Of a stretch of 64,000 nt of DNA, positions 44,653-53,534 are shown piece by piece. Below the pieces are notes generated by a model, which saw nothing but the letters and a program-made list of their open reading frames with translations, had not been told where the DNA came from and did not search any database. How positions within the stretch are numbered: position 1 is the stretch's first letter; every line of letters starts with the position of its first letter. Made by a program: the position numbers and the translations under genes. The stretch is from Pseudomonadota bacterium (GTDB taxonomy: Bacteria > Pseudomonadota > Gammaproteobacteria > Xanthomonadales > Rhodanobacteraceae): contig JAFEDX010000191.1 of the NCBI GenBank assembly GCA_018241365.1, positions 39,218-103,217 on the forward strand. The letters are read 5' to 3'.

Positions 44653-45768
44653 CTACAAAGACGCCAAAAAAGCACCGATCGCCGCACCGAAGCGGCCGGT
44701 GTCCACCAGGAACGCATCGTGACCCTGCGGCGAATCGAGGCCGACGAAGGTGGTGGCGGTACCGGTGGCGCGCAGATCCTCGGCCAGTTGCTGCTGCTGC
44801 GACAGCGGGAACAGGATGTCGGTTTCGACGCCGATCACCAGCGCGCGCTCCAGTTTCATCCTGGCGAGCGCATTGCGCACCGCGGTCTCGGGGTCCTTCG
44901 CGCCACCGTACTCGGCAAGGTCGAACCAGTCCGAGGCGCGCGAGAGATACAGGTAACAGTTGGGATCGAACGATCGCGTGAAACGGCGCGCGTGCGCGTT
45001 GAGATAGGACTCGATCTGGAACTCGGCGCCGAACGGATCGTCCTCGCGATCGTCGGGGTCGAGCCGGATGCGGCCGAAGCGACCGCTCCATTCCAGCGCC
45101 GAACGATAGGTGATGACACCGAGCTTGCGTGCGATGTTCATCCCGGCTTCGGGATAGCTTGCGTCGTTGTAGTGCCCGTCGTTCCAAGCCGGGTCCAGCC
45201 GGATGGCCTCGCGTTGCAGCGAACGGATCGCGATCGCGAACGGTTGTGCGCGCGGCGCACTGCACACGCACACGTGCGCACGCGCGAAGCCCGGGTGGTT
45301 GGCCAGGCCACCCAGCGCGGCCATGCCGCCCATCGAGCACCCGACCAGCGCAGCGAGCTTGTCGACGCCAAGGCCGTGCGTCAGTTCGATGGCGGCGTTG
45401 CCGAGGTCCTCCAGCGAGAGATCCGGGAAATCGAGGCGGTAGGTATCGCCAGTGGCGGGGTTGATCGATGCGGGCCCGGTCGAACCCTTGCAGCTGCCCA
45501 GCGAATTCGGGCAGATCACGAACCAGCGCCGGGTGTCGATGGCCTTGTCGGGGCCGATGATGTCTTCCCACCATCCCGCCGATGGGTCGAGGGCATTGCT
45601 TGCCGCGTGTGCACTGGGCGACAGGCCGGTGAGGATCAGCACCGCATTGTCGTGCGCGGCATTCAGCGTGCCCCAGGTTTCGTAGGCAAGCCGCGCGTCG
45701 CGCAGCCCGCCGCCACGTTTCATCGCGAATGGCGAGGGCAGGGCGAAATATTGGCGGGAGTCGGCCAT
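44653..45768 (-). CDS. metX: MetX-type homoserine (or serine) O-acyltransferase
   Basis: 371-residue alpha/beta-hydrolase acyltransferase that activates homoserine for methionine synthesis, or serine for cysteine synthesis in some Xanthomonadales. Nucleophile Ser145 in GCSMGG, catalytic Asp in VETDILFP and His in QGHDAF. Acyl donor (acetyl or succinyl) and acceptor cannot be settled from motifs alone; family studies showed MetX proteins include acetyl and succinyl users and serine O-succinyltransferases. I see no SAM riboswitch in the 128-base upstream gap. Confidence 0.9.
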   Translation of the reverse strand: MADSRQYFALPSPFAMKRGGGLRDARLAYETWGTLNAAHDNAVLILTGLSPSAHAASNALDPSAGWWEDIIGPDKAIDTRRWFVICPNSLGSCKGSTGPASINPATGDTYRLDFPDLSLEDLGNAAIELTHGLGVDKLAALVGCSMGGMAALGGLANHPGFARAHVCVCSAPRAQPFAIAIRSLQREAIRLDPAWNDGHYNDASYPEAGMNIARKLGVITYRSALEWSGRFGRIRLDPDDREDDPFGAEFQIESYLNAHARRFTRSFDPNCYLYLSRASDWFDLAEYGGAKDPETAVRNALARMKLERALVIGVETDILFPLSQQQQLAEDLRATGTATTFVGLDSPQGHDAFLVDTGRFGAAIGAFLASL

Positions 45769-45826
45769 GGCGTTGCGTGGACGTGGAAACCGTCAAGGGT
45801 AACGACCGGACGCGGGATCGCCAAGA

Positions 45827-45851
45827 ACCGGATGGAATCAGTTCATCCGGT
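45827..45851 (-). terminator. Hairpin between ccmI and metX
   Basis: ACCGGATG (45827-45834) pairs perfectly with CATCCGGT (45844-45851), an 8-bp stem with a 9-base loop. On the minus strand it follows the last gene of the ccm operon, with a weakly T-rich flank (TCTTGG). Candidate terminator of that operon. Confidence 0.35.
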
Positions 45852-45896
45852 CATAGGATCGAGTGCCCGCCGCCTGTGAGGGCGACGGCGAGGCGT

Positions 45897-46979
45897 TCAA
45901 TCCGTCCGGTCGATCGTCAGCGCAATGGGCGTGTGGTCGTGGGTGGCCACTTCCACCGCCGGCGATTGCATGTCGCCCGCCTGCGGCATCGCGTTGCCGG
46001 ATTTGCTGATGCGTGCAACTACCTGCACTTTTGGGAATTTCGAAAGTTCGAGCTGTGGCGTCATCGCCATGGTGTCGGTCAGGGTTACCTTGGCCGGCCA
46101 GCCGGAAGCACTCAGGCGCGCCACCGCAAGCGGCATGGGCGGACCGTCCACCGCGCGCGCGAACACGAACAACGTGTCGCCCGGTTGGACCCTGGCAGCG
46201 AGCCTGGGGTCCAGCTTGACCGTGACTTCGATGGCGACCGGTGATGCACTGGCGGACTGGCCTGATGTCCCGGCCGGCGTGGGCGCCGGGTCCGCATTCG
46301 CGAGCGCTGTACCGGATGGTGCTCCACCCGCGCGGGCTTCGGCTTCAGCCAGTTCCTGCTGCACGCTGGCGGCGACCTTGGAACCGGGCTGCAGCAGCGG
46401 CAGCAGGGTCTTCCATTGTTTGGCTGCGTCGGCATATTGACCGCGCTGGAAGTCGCTGATGCCGAGCAGCCACAGCGCGCGCTGGTGGGTCGGCTCGATC
46501 TGCAGCGCACGCTGCAGCTTCGCGCGTGCGGCGTCGTCGATCTGGTGGGTGGAGTTGGTTTCCGCGGTCGCCTCGACCCATGCAACCATCACGTCGGGAT
46601 TGTCCGGGTCCAGTTTCAGCAGATGGTCCAGTGCGTCCAGCGCTTCGTGTGGCTTGCCCAGCGCGGAATACGCCTGCGCCAGCAGCGCCCAGCCTTGCTT
46701 GTCATCCGGCTTCTTGGCGAGGCTGGCCTTGAGTTGTTCGGTAGCGTCGGCAAGATTTGACTGGCCGGCTACCGGCGCCGGTTGCAATGCCTGTGGCGTG
46801 CCGATCGCGAGGTACATCGCCAGCACCGCGGGCGGCGTGGCTAGTACGAGCAACAGCGCCAGCACGAATGGCCCGCGCGGGCGGCCTTCGCGGCGCGCGG
46901 CGCGCAACATCGGCACCAGCACGCAGGCGAGGGCAACCACCACCATCACGGCGGCGATGATGAGGAAGCGGACGGTCAC
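45897..46979 (-). CDS. ccmI: Cytochrome c maturation protein CcmI (TPR)
   Basis: 360-residue apocytochrome chaperone. Two N-terminal membrane helices (about 3-20 and 33-52) flank a short loop. Then come TPR repeats (GWALLAQAYSALGKPHEALDALDHLLKLDPDNP and following) and a C-terminal domain (VKLDPRLAARVQPGDTLFVFARA). It holds the apocytochrome C-terminus and passes it to CcmF/CcmH. The GTG start at 46979 overlaps the ccmH stop (GTGA). Last gene of the ccm operon. Confidence 0.92.
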   Translation of the reverse strand: MTVRFLIIAAVMVVVALACVLVPMLRAARREGRPRGPFVLALLLVLATPPAVLAMYLAIGTPQALQPAPVAGQSNLADATEQLKASLAKKPDDKQGWALLAQAYSALGKPHEALDALDHLLKLDPDNPDVMVAWVEATAETNSTHQIDDAARAKLQRALQIEPTHQRALWLLGISDFQRGQYADAAKQWKTLLPLLQPGSKVAASVQQELAEAEARAGGAPSGTALANADPAPTPAGTSGQSASASPVAIEVTVKLDPRLAARVQPGDTLFVFARAVDGPPMPLAVARLSASGWPAKVTLTDTMAMTPQLELSKFPKVQVVARISKSGNAMPQAGDMQSPAVEVATHDHTPIALTIDRTD

Positions 46980-47410
46980 CAATCTTCTCCGGGTTCTTCG
47001 GCAATGGCATGGGCCGGACGCGCACGCCGACGCAGCACGACGGCCACCACGATGCCGCCGGCCAGGAGGATCGCGGGCGTGCCGAACCACAGCGCGATCG
47101 TCGAAGGCGCGAGCGGCGGGTCGTACAGGATGAACGTGGAATAGCGCGCGACCAGCCAGTCCTTGATTTCCTGGTCGCTCTTGCCCTGTTGCATCATGTC
47201 GAAAATCTGCCGCCGCAGCTGCTTGGCGAAATCGGCGTTCGAGGCCAGCAGGCTTTCGTCCTGGCAAACCATGCAGCGCAGTTCGCGGGTAAGGTGCTGG
47301 AAGCGGTCGCGTTGTGCAGTGTTCTGGAACGGCAGGGGATCGATCGCGAACGCGGCCGTGCTCAGCGTCAGCGCGAAGGCCAGTATGGCGATGGCGAGCA
47401 GGCGTTTCAT
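46976..47410 (-). CDS. ccmH: Cytochrome c maturation protein CcmH
   Basis: 144-residue thiol oxidoreductase subunit that keeps the CXXCH cysteines of apocytochrome c reduced. Signal peptide (about 1-22), redox motif LRCMVCQ (Cys46, Cys49), an FDMMQQGKSDQEIKDWLVARY three-helix segment and one membrane helix (about 105-125). It matches the short CcmH; the TPR half is the separate ccmI. Overlaps ccmG and ccmI by 4 bases each. Confidence 0.94.
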   Translation of the reverse strand: MKRLLAIAILAFALTLSTAAFAIDPLPFQNTAQRDRFQHLTRELRCMVCQDESLLASNADFAKQLRRQIFDMMQQGKSDQEIKDWLVARYSTFILYDPPLAPSTIALWFGTPAILLAGGIVVAVVLRRRARPAHAIAEEPGEDW

Positions 47411-47970
47411 GTGCCTTGCTCCAGCGCGCGGATCTTTGGCTCCAGTTCCTTCGCGATCACGTCCGGGGTCAGCGGCCCGATGTGCTTGTAGCGGATGATC
47501 CCCTGGGCGTCGATCAGGTAGGTTTCCGGCGCGCCGTACACGCCGAAGTTGATCGCGGTGTCGCCCGACTGGTCGGTGATTACCTCGTGGTACGGATCGC
47601 CGTGGCGTTGCAGCCAGGCCTGCGCATCGTGCGGCGTGTCCTTGTAGTCGTAGCCGATCAGCGGAATGCCGAACTTGTCGCGGTACGCCATCAACACCGG
47701 GTGCTCGTCGCCGCAGGCGAAGCACCAGCTTGCGAACACGTTGAGCAGGTAGGGTTTGCCCAGCAGATCGGCCCGGGTGACGAAGTCGGTGGGGCGGTCC
47801 AGGCGTGGCAGGCGGAAATCCGGCGCCGGCTTGTTGATCAGCGGCGAGGGTACGAAGCGTGCGTCGTGGCTCTGGTTCCACACGAGGCCGACCACGAAGA
47901 ACGCCACCATCAGTGCGAACACGACGAGTGGCACGAAGCGGCCGATGGGTTTGCGCGCGACCTCGTTCAC
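47407..47970 (-). CDS. ccmG: Thiol:disulfide interchange protein CcmG/DsbE
   Basis: 187-residue thioredoxin-fold protein anchored by an N-terminal helix (about 12-31). Active site WCFAC (Cys83, Cys86), and the fingerprint GAPETYLID with cis-Pro follows. It reduces apocytochrome c thiols before haem attachment. Overlaps ccmF and ccmH by 4 bases each. Confidence 0.95.
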   Translation of the reverse strand: MNEVARKPIGRFVPLVVFALMVAFFVVGLVWNQSHDARFVPSPLINKPAPDFRLPRLDRPTDFVTRADLLGKPYLLNVFASWCFACGDEHPVLMAYRDKFGIPLIGYDYKDTPHDAQAWLQRHGDPYHEVITDQSGDTAINFGVYGAPETYLIDAQGIIRYKHIGPLTPDVIAKELEPKIRALEQGT

Positions 47971-49952
47971 GTCTGGCCTTCCGCGAGCTTGCGTGGCGCG
48001 CCAGTATCGGGCTGGGTACCGGCGGCTTCCGGTTCCCTCACCTTCTTGAGACGGAAGCGACGATCCAGGACCACCGCGAATCCGCCCAGCATCATCAGCA
48101 CGCCGCCGCCCCAGATCCAGCGCACGAACGGTTTGTCATAGACCCGCAGCGACCATGCGTCGTCGCCAATCGGGTCGCCCAGCGACACGTACAGGTCGCG
48201 GAACACGCCGGCCTGGATGGCGGCTTCGGTTTGCACCTGCCCGCCTGCGTAGGTGCGTTTTTGCGGGTGCAGCACCACGACCTGCCTGCCGTTGCGCGAC
48301 ACGATCACCGTGCCTTGCTGCGCGTGGTAATTCGGGCCCGGCGTGTCGGTGACGCCGTTGAAGTGGAAGTCGTAGCTGCCGACCTGCACGTTGCTGCCGG
48401 GCTTCATGCTGACATCCTGCTCGACGCTCATCGAGCGGGTCAGGATGGCACCGGCGATGAACACGCCGATGCCGAAGTGCGCCAGCATCATGCCCAGCAT
48501 CTCGAACGGGTAACGCTTGCCGCGCGGCGCTTCGCGCCAGCGCTTGAGCGCGAACATCGCAACGCCGGCCATCACCCACACCGAAGCGGTGATGCCGAGC
48601 AGTTCAAGGAACGTGCGCGCGCCGAGGACGAAGCCGATGATGCCCGCCGCGACGGCCAGCGCGACGATGCGCACCAGCGCACGTGTCCACACTTTCAAGT
48701 CGGCCTTGCCCCAGTGCGACAGCGGCCCGAATGGCAGCGCCAGCACCAGCGGCGTCATCAGGATCATGAACAGCGGGCCGAAATAGGGCGGCCCGACCGA
48801 AATGCGGCCGATGTTGAGCGCCTCGCCGACCAGCGGATACAGCGTGCCCAGCAGCACCATCGCACAGGCGACGGTGAGCATGAGGTTGCCGATCACCATC
48901 AGGGTTTCGCGCGAAGCCAGCGCGAAAGACTTGCCGCCGGTGACCTTGGGTGCTCGCAACGCATACAGCAGCAGCGAGCCGCCGATCACGACCGCGAGGT
49001 AAACGAGGATGAAGATGCCGCGCGAAGGCGCGAACGCGAACGCGTGCACGCTGGTGAGCAGGCCGGAACGGACCAGGAAGGTGCCGAGCAGCGAGAACGC
49101 GAAACCGAAGATCGACAGCAGCAGCGTCCACGCCCGCAGGCCGTCGCGCTTGTCCGTGATCGCCTGCGCGTGGATCAGTGCAGCGCCGATCAGCCACGGC
49201 ATGAACGAGGCGTTCTCGACCGGATCCCAGAACCACCAGCCGCCCCAGCCGAGTTCGTAATACGCCCATGCGCTGCCGGCGACGATGCCGAGGGTCAGGA
49301 ATCCCCACGCGACGTTGGTCCACGGCCGTGCCCAGCGCACCCAGGTCGATTTCAGTTCACCGCCGAGCAGGGCTGCGATCGCGAACGCAAACGCAACGCT
49401 GAAGCCGACGTAGCCCATGTACAGCGTGGGCGGATGGAAAACGAGGCCCGGGTCCTGCAGCACCGGATTCAGGTCGGCGCCGTTGGCCGGCACGGGAAAC
49501 AGGCGCAGGAACGGATTCGACGTCGTGATCATGTACAGCAGGAAACCGAACGCGACGAAACCGAGCACGCCGACGACGCGCGCGAAGAATGCCTGCGGCA
49601 GGCGGTTGCCCAGCACGGCCACCAGCGCGACCGTCCAGAGGTTGAGGATCAGCATCCACAGCAACAGTGAGCCTTCGTGCGCACCCCATACCGCCGAAAG
49701 CTTGTAGAACCACGGCAGGTCGAGGTTGGAGTTCTGTGCGACGTAGGCCACCGAAAAATCGTTGATCCAGAACGACCACATGAGAATGCCGAACGCCAGC
49801 GCCACGAACACGCCCTGGCCGACCGCGAGCATCGGTGCGGTCGCCATCAGTGGTTTGCTGCCGCGCCACGCGCCGACGATGGGCAGCACGCACTGCAGCC
49901 CGGAGAGCAGCAGCGCGAGGATCAGGGCGATCTGGCCAAGTTCGGGATTCAT
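47967..49952 (-). CDS. ccmF: Haem lyase CcmF
   Basis: 661-residue polytopic membrane protein with about 15 hydrophobic segments, which joins haem to apocytochrome c. The tryptophan-rich WWD domain WGGWWFWDPVENASF is present, as are the conserved His-bearing loops (GAHEGSLLLW; GFLVGEALNIGR-like region). It receives haem from CcmE. Overlaps ccmE and ccmG by 4 bases each. Confidence 0.96.
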   Translation of the reverse strand: MNPELGQIALILALLLSGLQCVLPIVGAWRGSKPLMATAPMLAVGQGVFVALAFGILMWSFWINDFSVAYVAQNSNLDLPWFYKLSAVWGAHEGSLLLWMLILNLWTVALVAVLGNRLPQAFFARVVGVLGFVAFGFLLYMITTSNPFLRLFPVPANGADLNPVLQDPGLVFHPPTLYMGYVGFSVAFAFAIAALLGGELKSTWVRWARPWTNVAWGFLTLGIVAGSAWAYYELGWGGWWFWDPVENASFMPWLIGAALIHAQAITDKRDGLRAWTLLLSIFGFAFSLLGTFLVRSGLLTSVHAFAFAPSRGIFILVYLAVVIGGSLLLYALRAPKVTGGKSFALASRETLMVIGNLMLTVACAMVLLGTLYPLVGEALNIGRISVGPPYFGPLFMILMTPLVLALPFGPLSHWGKADLKVWTRALVRIVALAVAAGIIGFVLGARTFLELLGITASVWVMAGVAMFALKRWREAPRGKRYPFEMLGMMLAHFGIGVFIAGAILTRSMSVEQDVSMKPGSNVQVGSYDFHFNGVTDTPGPNYHAQQGTVIVSRNGRQVVVLHPQKRTYAGGQVQTEAAIQAGVFRDLYVSLGDPIGDDAWSLRVYDKPFVRWIWGGGVLMMLGGFAVVLDRRFRLKKVREPEAAGTQPDTGAPRKLAEGQT

Positions 49953-50416
49953 GGCGCACCGCCGCCCTGCGCGGTCTTCGGAATGCGGTTCTCTTCCCTG
50001 GCCTTCACGATTGCCTGCTCGACCTGCGGCGGCATGTAGGTTTCATCGTGCTTGGCCAGTACCGTGGTCGCGACGAAGGTGCCGTTCTCCATCTTGCCGG
50101 TGGTGATGGTGCTCTGGCCGACCCGGAACAGGTCGGGCAGGATGCCGGTGTATTGCACCGGGATGTTCTGGAAGCGGTCGGTGATCACGAAGTCGGTGGT
50201 GAGCGAACCGGGCACGCGATGGATGCTGCCTTCCTTGACGATCCCGCCCAGCCGGAACTGGCCGTGGTGCGGCGCCTTGCCGGCATCGACTTCGGTCGGC
50301 GAATACAGATAAGTCATGTTCTGCTGCAGCGCGAACACCGACAGCCCGGTCGCGATGGCGACTGCGCCGAGGATCAGCAGGGTGATGATGAGACGCCGCT
50401 TGCGAACCGGATTCAT
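49949..50416 (-). CDS. ccmE: Haem chaperone CcmE
   Basis: 155-residue periplasmic haem chaperone with an N-terminal anchor (about 9-30) and OB-fold. The covalent haem-binding His123 and axial Tyr127 are in LAKHDETYMPP. It carries haem from the CcmABCD complex to CcmF. Overlaps ccmD and ccmF by 4 bases each. Confidence 0.96.
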   Translation of the reverse strand: MNPVRKRRLIITLLILGAVAIATGLSVFALQQNMTYLYSPTEVDAGKAPHHGQFRLGGIVKEGSIHRVPGSLTTDFVITDRFQNIPVQYTGILPDLFRVGQSTITTGKMENGTFVATTVLAKHDETYMPPQVEQAIVKAREENRIPKTAQGGGAP

Positions 50417-50607
50417 GCCGATGCCTCCGCGCGCGGAACGCGCGTGTTGCGGGTTTGTTCACGCGCGATGCGGCCGCGCAATTCGCGAGTGATCCTGCGC
50501 TTGCGGAACGCGGGTGCCAGCCAGTCCCAGACGAGTACGGCGAAAAACACGGCGTAGGCAGGCCATACGTAAGCCGCGTAACCGCCCATGGCGAGCCAAT
50601 GTGTCAT
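50413..50607 (-). CDS. ccmD: Haem exporter subunit CcmD
   Basis: 64-residue small membrane protein with the family start MGGYAAYVWPAYAV, one membrane helix and a basic cytoplasmic tail. It helps release haem-loaded CcmE from the CcmABC complex. Separated from ccmC by a 132-base gap holding a palindromic repeat. Confidence 0.92.
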   Translation of the reverse strand: MTHWLAMGGYAAYVWPAYAVFFAVLVWDWLAPAFRKRRITRELRGRIAREQTRNTRVPRAEASA

Positions 50608-50655
50608 GTCAGTTCATCGCTCCATCATGCGCAGGTACAGTCAACGCCATGGATT

Positions 50656-50718
50656 GCATTCCTCCACAACCCCCGACGGTTCCTTGCGGAATCGTCTGCC
50701 CCCTTGACTCAAGGGGGC
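50656..50718. repeat. ccm repeat, copy 1 (between ccmC and ccmD)
   Basis: Begins GCATTCCTCCACAACCCCCG and ends with the near-perfect palindrome GCCCCCTTGA-C-TCAAGGGGGC (50698-50718), followed by a run of A. The same organisation recurs at 51547-51616. Confidence 0.65.
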
Positions 50719-50739
50719 AAAAAAGCGTGAGCCATTGCG

Positions 50740-51498
50740 TCATCGTGATTCCTCCAGCACCAACTCGCGCACCCATTGCTTGCCGCCTTCAAGTTCCAAC
50801 AGGTCGGCGCGGGCACGCCCGAGGAGGCTGGCGAAGTAATACAGGTGTGTCGCCAGTGCCATCACCAGCAGCGGCCACAGCATCGACGACGCGATCAGGG
50901 AATGTCCGAACAAATTCACCGTCGAACCCTGGTGCAAGGTGTTCCACCATTGCACCGAGTAATGCACGATCGGCAGGTTGACGATGCCGACCAGCGCCAG
51001 CAGGGAAGCCGCACGCGCACCGCGGCGGCGATCCTCGAACGCGTGGTACAGCCCGATCACCCCGAGGTAGAGGAACAGCAGCACCAGTTCCGAAGTCAGG
51101 CGCGCATCCCAGGTCCACCACGTGCCCCACATGGGTTTGCCCCATAGCGAACCCGTGACCAGCGTGATGAAGGTGAACGCGGCGCCGATGGGCGCGCTTT
51201 CCATGGCGACCACTTCAGCCAGTTTCACCCGCCACACCAGCGCGATCAGGCCTGCGACCGCCATGCCGGCGTAGATGAACAGGCTCATCCAGGCGCTCGG
51301 CACGTGGATGAAGATGATGCGGTAGGCATCACCCTGCTGGTAATCGGGCGGCGCCAGCACCAGGCCACCGTACAGGCCGATGGCACCGGCGATCAGTGCC
51401 GCGGCCATCAGCCACGGGCGCCATGCGCCGGCGAAACGGTAGAAGTTCGGCGGCGAGCCGAGCCAGTGGACGAAATGGGGGATGTAGCTGCGTGACAT
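50740..51498 (-). CDS. ccmC: Haem exporter membrane protein CcmC
   Basis: 252-residue protein with six membrane helices that loads haem onto CcmE. The WWD motif WGTWWTWDARLTSELVLLFLYLG is clear, as are the conserved His residues in FIHVPSAWMS and PIVHYSVQWWNTLHQG. The ATG at 51498 gives the family N-terminus. Not overlapped with its neighbours: repeats occupy both flanking gaps. Confidence 0.96.
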   Translation of the reverse strand: MSRSYIPHFVHWLGSPPNFYRFAGAWRPWLMAAALIAGAIGLYGGLVLAPPDYQQGDAYRIIFIHVPSAWMSLFIYAGMAVAGLIALVWRVKLAEVVAMESAPIGAAFTFITLVTGSLWGKPMWGTWWTWDARLTSELVLLFLYLGVIGLYHAFEDRRRGARAASLLALVGIVNLPIVHYSVQWWNTLHQGSTVNLFGHSLIASSMLWPLLVMALATHLYYFASLLGRARADLLELEGGKQWVRELVLEESR

Positions 51499-51546
51499 GC
51501 TTTTTGTAGTTCCGGGCCGCTCAGCGGCGCGCCCCCATTTCAATCG

Positions 51547-51616
51547 GCATTCCCCCACAACCCCCGAACCACCGCTGTGCAGCAACGGTGGGTCCACCCC
51601 CTTGACTGAAGGGGGC
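51547..51616. repeat. ccm repeat, copy 2 (between ccmB and ccmC)
   Basis: Begins GGCATTCCCCCACAACCCCC and ends with CCCCCTT-GACTG-AAGGGGG (51597-51615). Same orientation and layout as copy 1 at 50656-50718, with a different centre. Confidence 0.65.
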
Positions 51617-51651
51617 GAGCGTATTCGGCAACGGTGGGGCGAGGGTCATCA

Positions 51652-52404
51652 TCACGCTTCAACCGCGATCCTGAGTGCCGCCGCGCATGCGAGCGGTGCC
51701 AGCACGATCGCCAAGGCCAGCGCCGCAGCCAGCCACACCAGTGGCGCAAGGTACGACATGCCGGCTTGTGCCGCGGCAATCGCGCCTGCGGCGAAAATCA
51801 CCACCGGCACCGCCAGCGGCAACAACATGAGGGCCAGAAGGATACCAGAGCGGCGGGTGCCCGCCGCCAAGGCGGAAAGCACCGCCCCCAACAGCGCCAG
51901 CAACGGGGTGGCCAGCAGCAAGGCCAGCATCAGCACCGGCAATACGTTCACGGGCAGGTTCAGCAGGGCGCCCAGGAAGGGCATCACGATGAGCAAGGGT
52001 AAGGCGGTGGTCAGCCAGTGCGCGATGACGCGCGTCAACACAAGCAGGGCCAGGGGCTGCGGCGCCAACAGCCATTGTTCGAGGGTGCCGTCGTCCAGGT
52101 CGGAGCGGAACATCGATTCCAGCGCCGGCAGCATCGCCAGCACCACGATCACCAGCAGCACCCCGCCGGCAATCCGTCCCAGCAGCTGCGGGTCGGGGCC
52201 GAGCGCGAACGGAAACAGCGCGGTCACGATCACCGCATACAGAAGCGGCAGGAACAACTCGCCGCGCCGCCGCCAGGCCAGCAGGAAGTCGCGGCGCAGC
52301 AGCGCCACGCAGGCGCGCCATGCGCCGGGGCGGATTTCCCCGCGGACGCTCGCCAGCGTGTCGAGCCGGGTCGCGGGAATGAGCGTGGCGGGATCGTGCG
52401 TCAT
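51652..52404 (-). CDS. ccmB: Haem exporter permease CcmB
   Basis: 250-residue ABC-type permease with six membrane helices and the CcmB pattern MFRSDLDDGTLEQWLLAPQPLALLVL. The N-terminal ~30 residues (THDPATLIPATRLDTLASV) extend beyond the usual start at ACVALLRRDFLLAWRRR, so an internal start is possible. Partner of CcmA; 8 bases separate it from the ccmA stop. Confidence 0.93.
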   Translation of the reverse strand: MTHDPATLIPATRLDTLASVRGEIRPGAWRACVALLRRDFLLAWRRRGELFLPLLYAVIVTALFPFALGPDPQLLGRIAGGVLLVIVVLAMLPALESMFRSDLDDGTLEQWLLAPQPLALLVLTRVIAHWLTTALPLLIVMPFLGALLNLPVNVLPVLMLALLLATPLLALLGAVLSALAAGTRRSGILLALMLLPLAVPVVIFAAGAIAAAQAGMSYLAPLVWLAAALALAIVLAPLACAAALRIAVEA

Positions 52405-52412
52405 CCAGGGCC

Positions 52413-53054
52413 TCAAACCGACAACCGGATGTGCCGCGCATTCGGGTCGGCGAAACGCACCGCGCCGTGGCTGGTCACCAGCGCCGCGCCGCCGTGCGCG
52501 CAGTGGCCGGCGATCAAGGTGTTCACCAGGTCGATGCCATGCCGATCGAGGTTGGCATAGGGCTCGTCCAGCAACCAGATGTCGCCAGCCAGCAGCAACA
52601 GGCGGGCGAGGCCGACGCGTTTCTTCTGGCCCGCGGACAGCGTGCGCAGCGGTTCGTCGATCCAGCCCGCGATGCCGACGTATTCCATCGCCGAAGCCGT
52701 CGTCATGCCGTCGCGGGTGCCATACAGTCCGGCGAGGAAAGCCAGGTTTTCGCGTGCACTCAACGATTCGTTCAAGCCGCCGCGATGGCCCAGCCACAAC
52801 ATCCGGCCGTTGCGCGAGTCGCGGGTAGCGGCGGCGGCATCGATGAAGATTTCACCGGTGGTGGCCGGCAGCATGCCCGCCAGCACCCGGAGCAGGGTGG
52901 TCTTGCCGGAGCCGTTGTCACCTTCGACCAGCAGGGTTTCGCCGCGGCCCACGCCGAAATCCAGCGGGCCGAATACGGGCTCATCGTTGCGCGAAAACGC
53001 AAGGTGGTGCGCCGACAGCAGCGGCGTCCTGGCGGGGACAGGCGAAGAGGTCAT
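52413..53054 (-). CDS. ccmA: Haem exporter ATPase CcmA
   Basis: 213-residue ABC ATPase: Walker A GDNGSGKTTLL, signature LSAGQKKRVGLARLL, Walker B IWLLDEPYANLD and switch His in VTSHG. It powers release of haem-CcmE from CcmC. First gene of the complete ccmABCDEFGHI operon. ATG 53054 matches the family length; an upstream frame extension is spurious. Confidence 0.95.
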   Translation of the reverse strand: MTSSPVPARTPLLSAHHLAFSRNDEPVFGPLDFGVGRGETLLVEGDNGSGKTTLLRVLAGMLPATTGEIFIDAAAATRDSRNGRMLWLGHRGGLNESLSARENLAFLAGLYGTRDGMTTASAMEYVGIAGWIDEPLRTLSAGQKKRVGLARLLLLAGDIWLLDEPYANLDRHGIDLVNTLIAGHCAHGGAALVTSHGAVRFADPNARHIRLSV

Positions 53055-53113
53055 GGGCAAGCGCGTATTGTCGTGGCGCCGGGCGGGGCTGTCCACGCCA
53101 GGACGCTGCCTCA

Positions 53114-53530
53114 TCACACCAATTCATGCAATTCCGCGGGTCCAGCACCGGTGCCGCGGACCACGCCGAGCTGGCCGAACCGGCGCGCCATCGTGTCGAT
53201 TTGCGAATGGGTCATGCCGGGCACGAACAGGCTGGGTTCGCGCCAGTCGCTCGGGCCGATGCCGATGCCGGCGAAGTAAGGCTGCCGATCGCCCCGCAGT
53301 TCGTCGCGCAAGCGTCGCTGGCGGATCCTGTTGGTGGCGAGCGGCAGCATGACCCCAGCCGGGTTCCACGCGGTGATGTAGCCCCAGGGGTCGTCGGCGC
53401 GCCGCAACATCGCCAACAACGGTACCGGCAACGGAGCACCGCACCGGATCGTCGCATGGCCACCATACGGCAGGCGGACGCGATACTCGGTTTCGGTCCA
53501 GGCGCGCCGGATCGACTCGGGCAGCGGCAT
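53114..53530 (-). CDS. DUF3293 domain protein
   Basis: 138-residue cytoplasmic protein with the DUF3293 hallmark WGYITAWNPAGVMLPLATNRIRQ and C-terminal PSLFVPGMTHSQIDTMARRFGQ. Function unknown. It lies 4 bases after kmo and is probably the last gene of the kynurenine operon; it could equally lead into ccmA 59 bases further on. Confidence 0.8.
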   Translation of the reverse strand: MPLPESIRRAWTETEYRVRLPYGGHATIRCGAPLPVPLLAMLRRADDPWGYITAWNPAGVMLPLATNRIRQRRLRDELRGDRQPYFAGIGIGPSDWREPSLFVPGMTHSQIDTMARRFGQLGVVRGTGAGPAELHELV

Positions 53531-53534
53531 GCGG

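Noticed and set aside
45769..45896. SAM-type riboswitch upstream of metX
   Set aside because: Only a simple 8-bp hairpin is present; no conserved core of a known SAM or SAH riboswitch could be recognised.
47859..49670. 603-codon plus-strand frame inside the ccm operon
   Set aside because: Antisense shadow of ccmF and ccmG; composition is dominated by Arg/His/Gln repeats typical of reversed membrane-protein codons.
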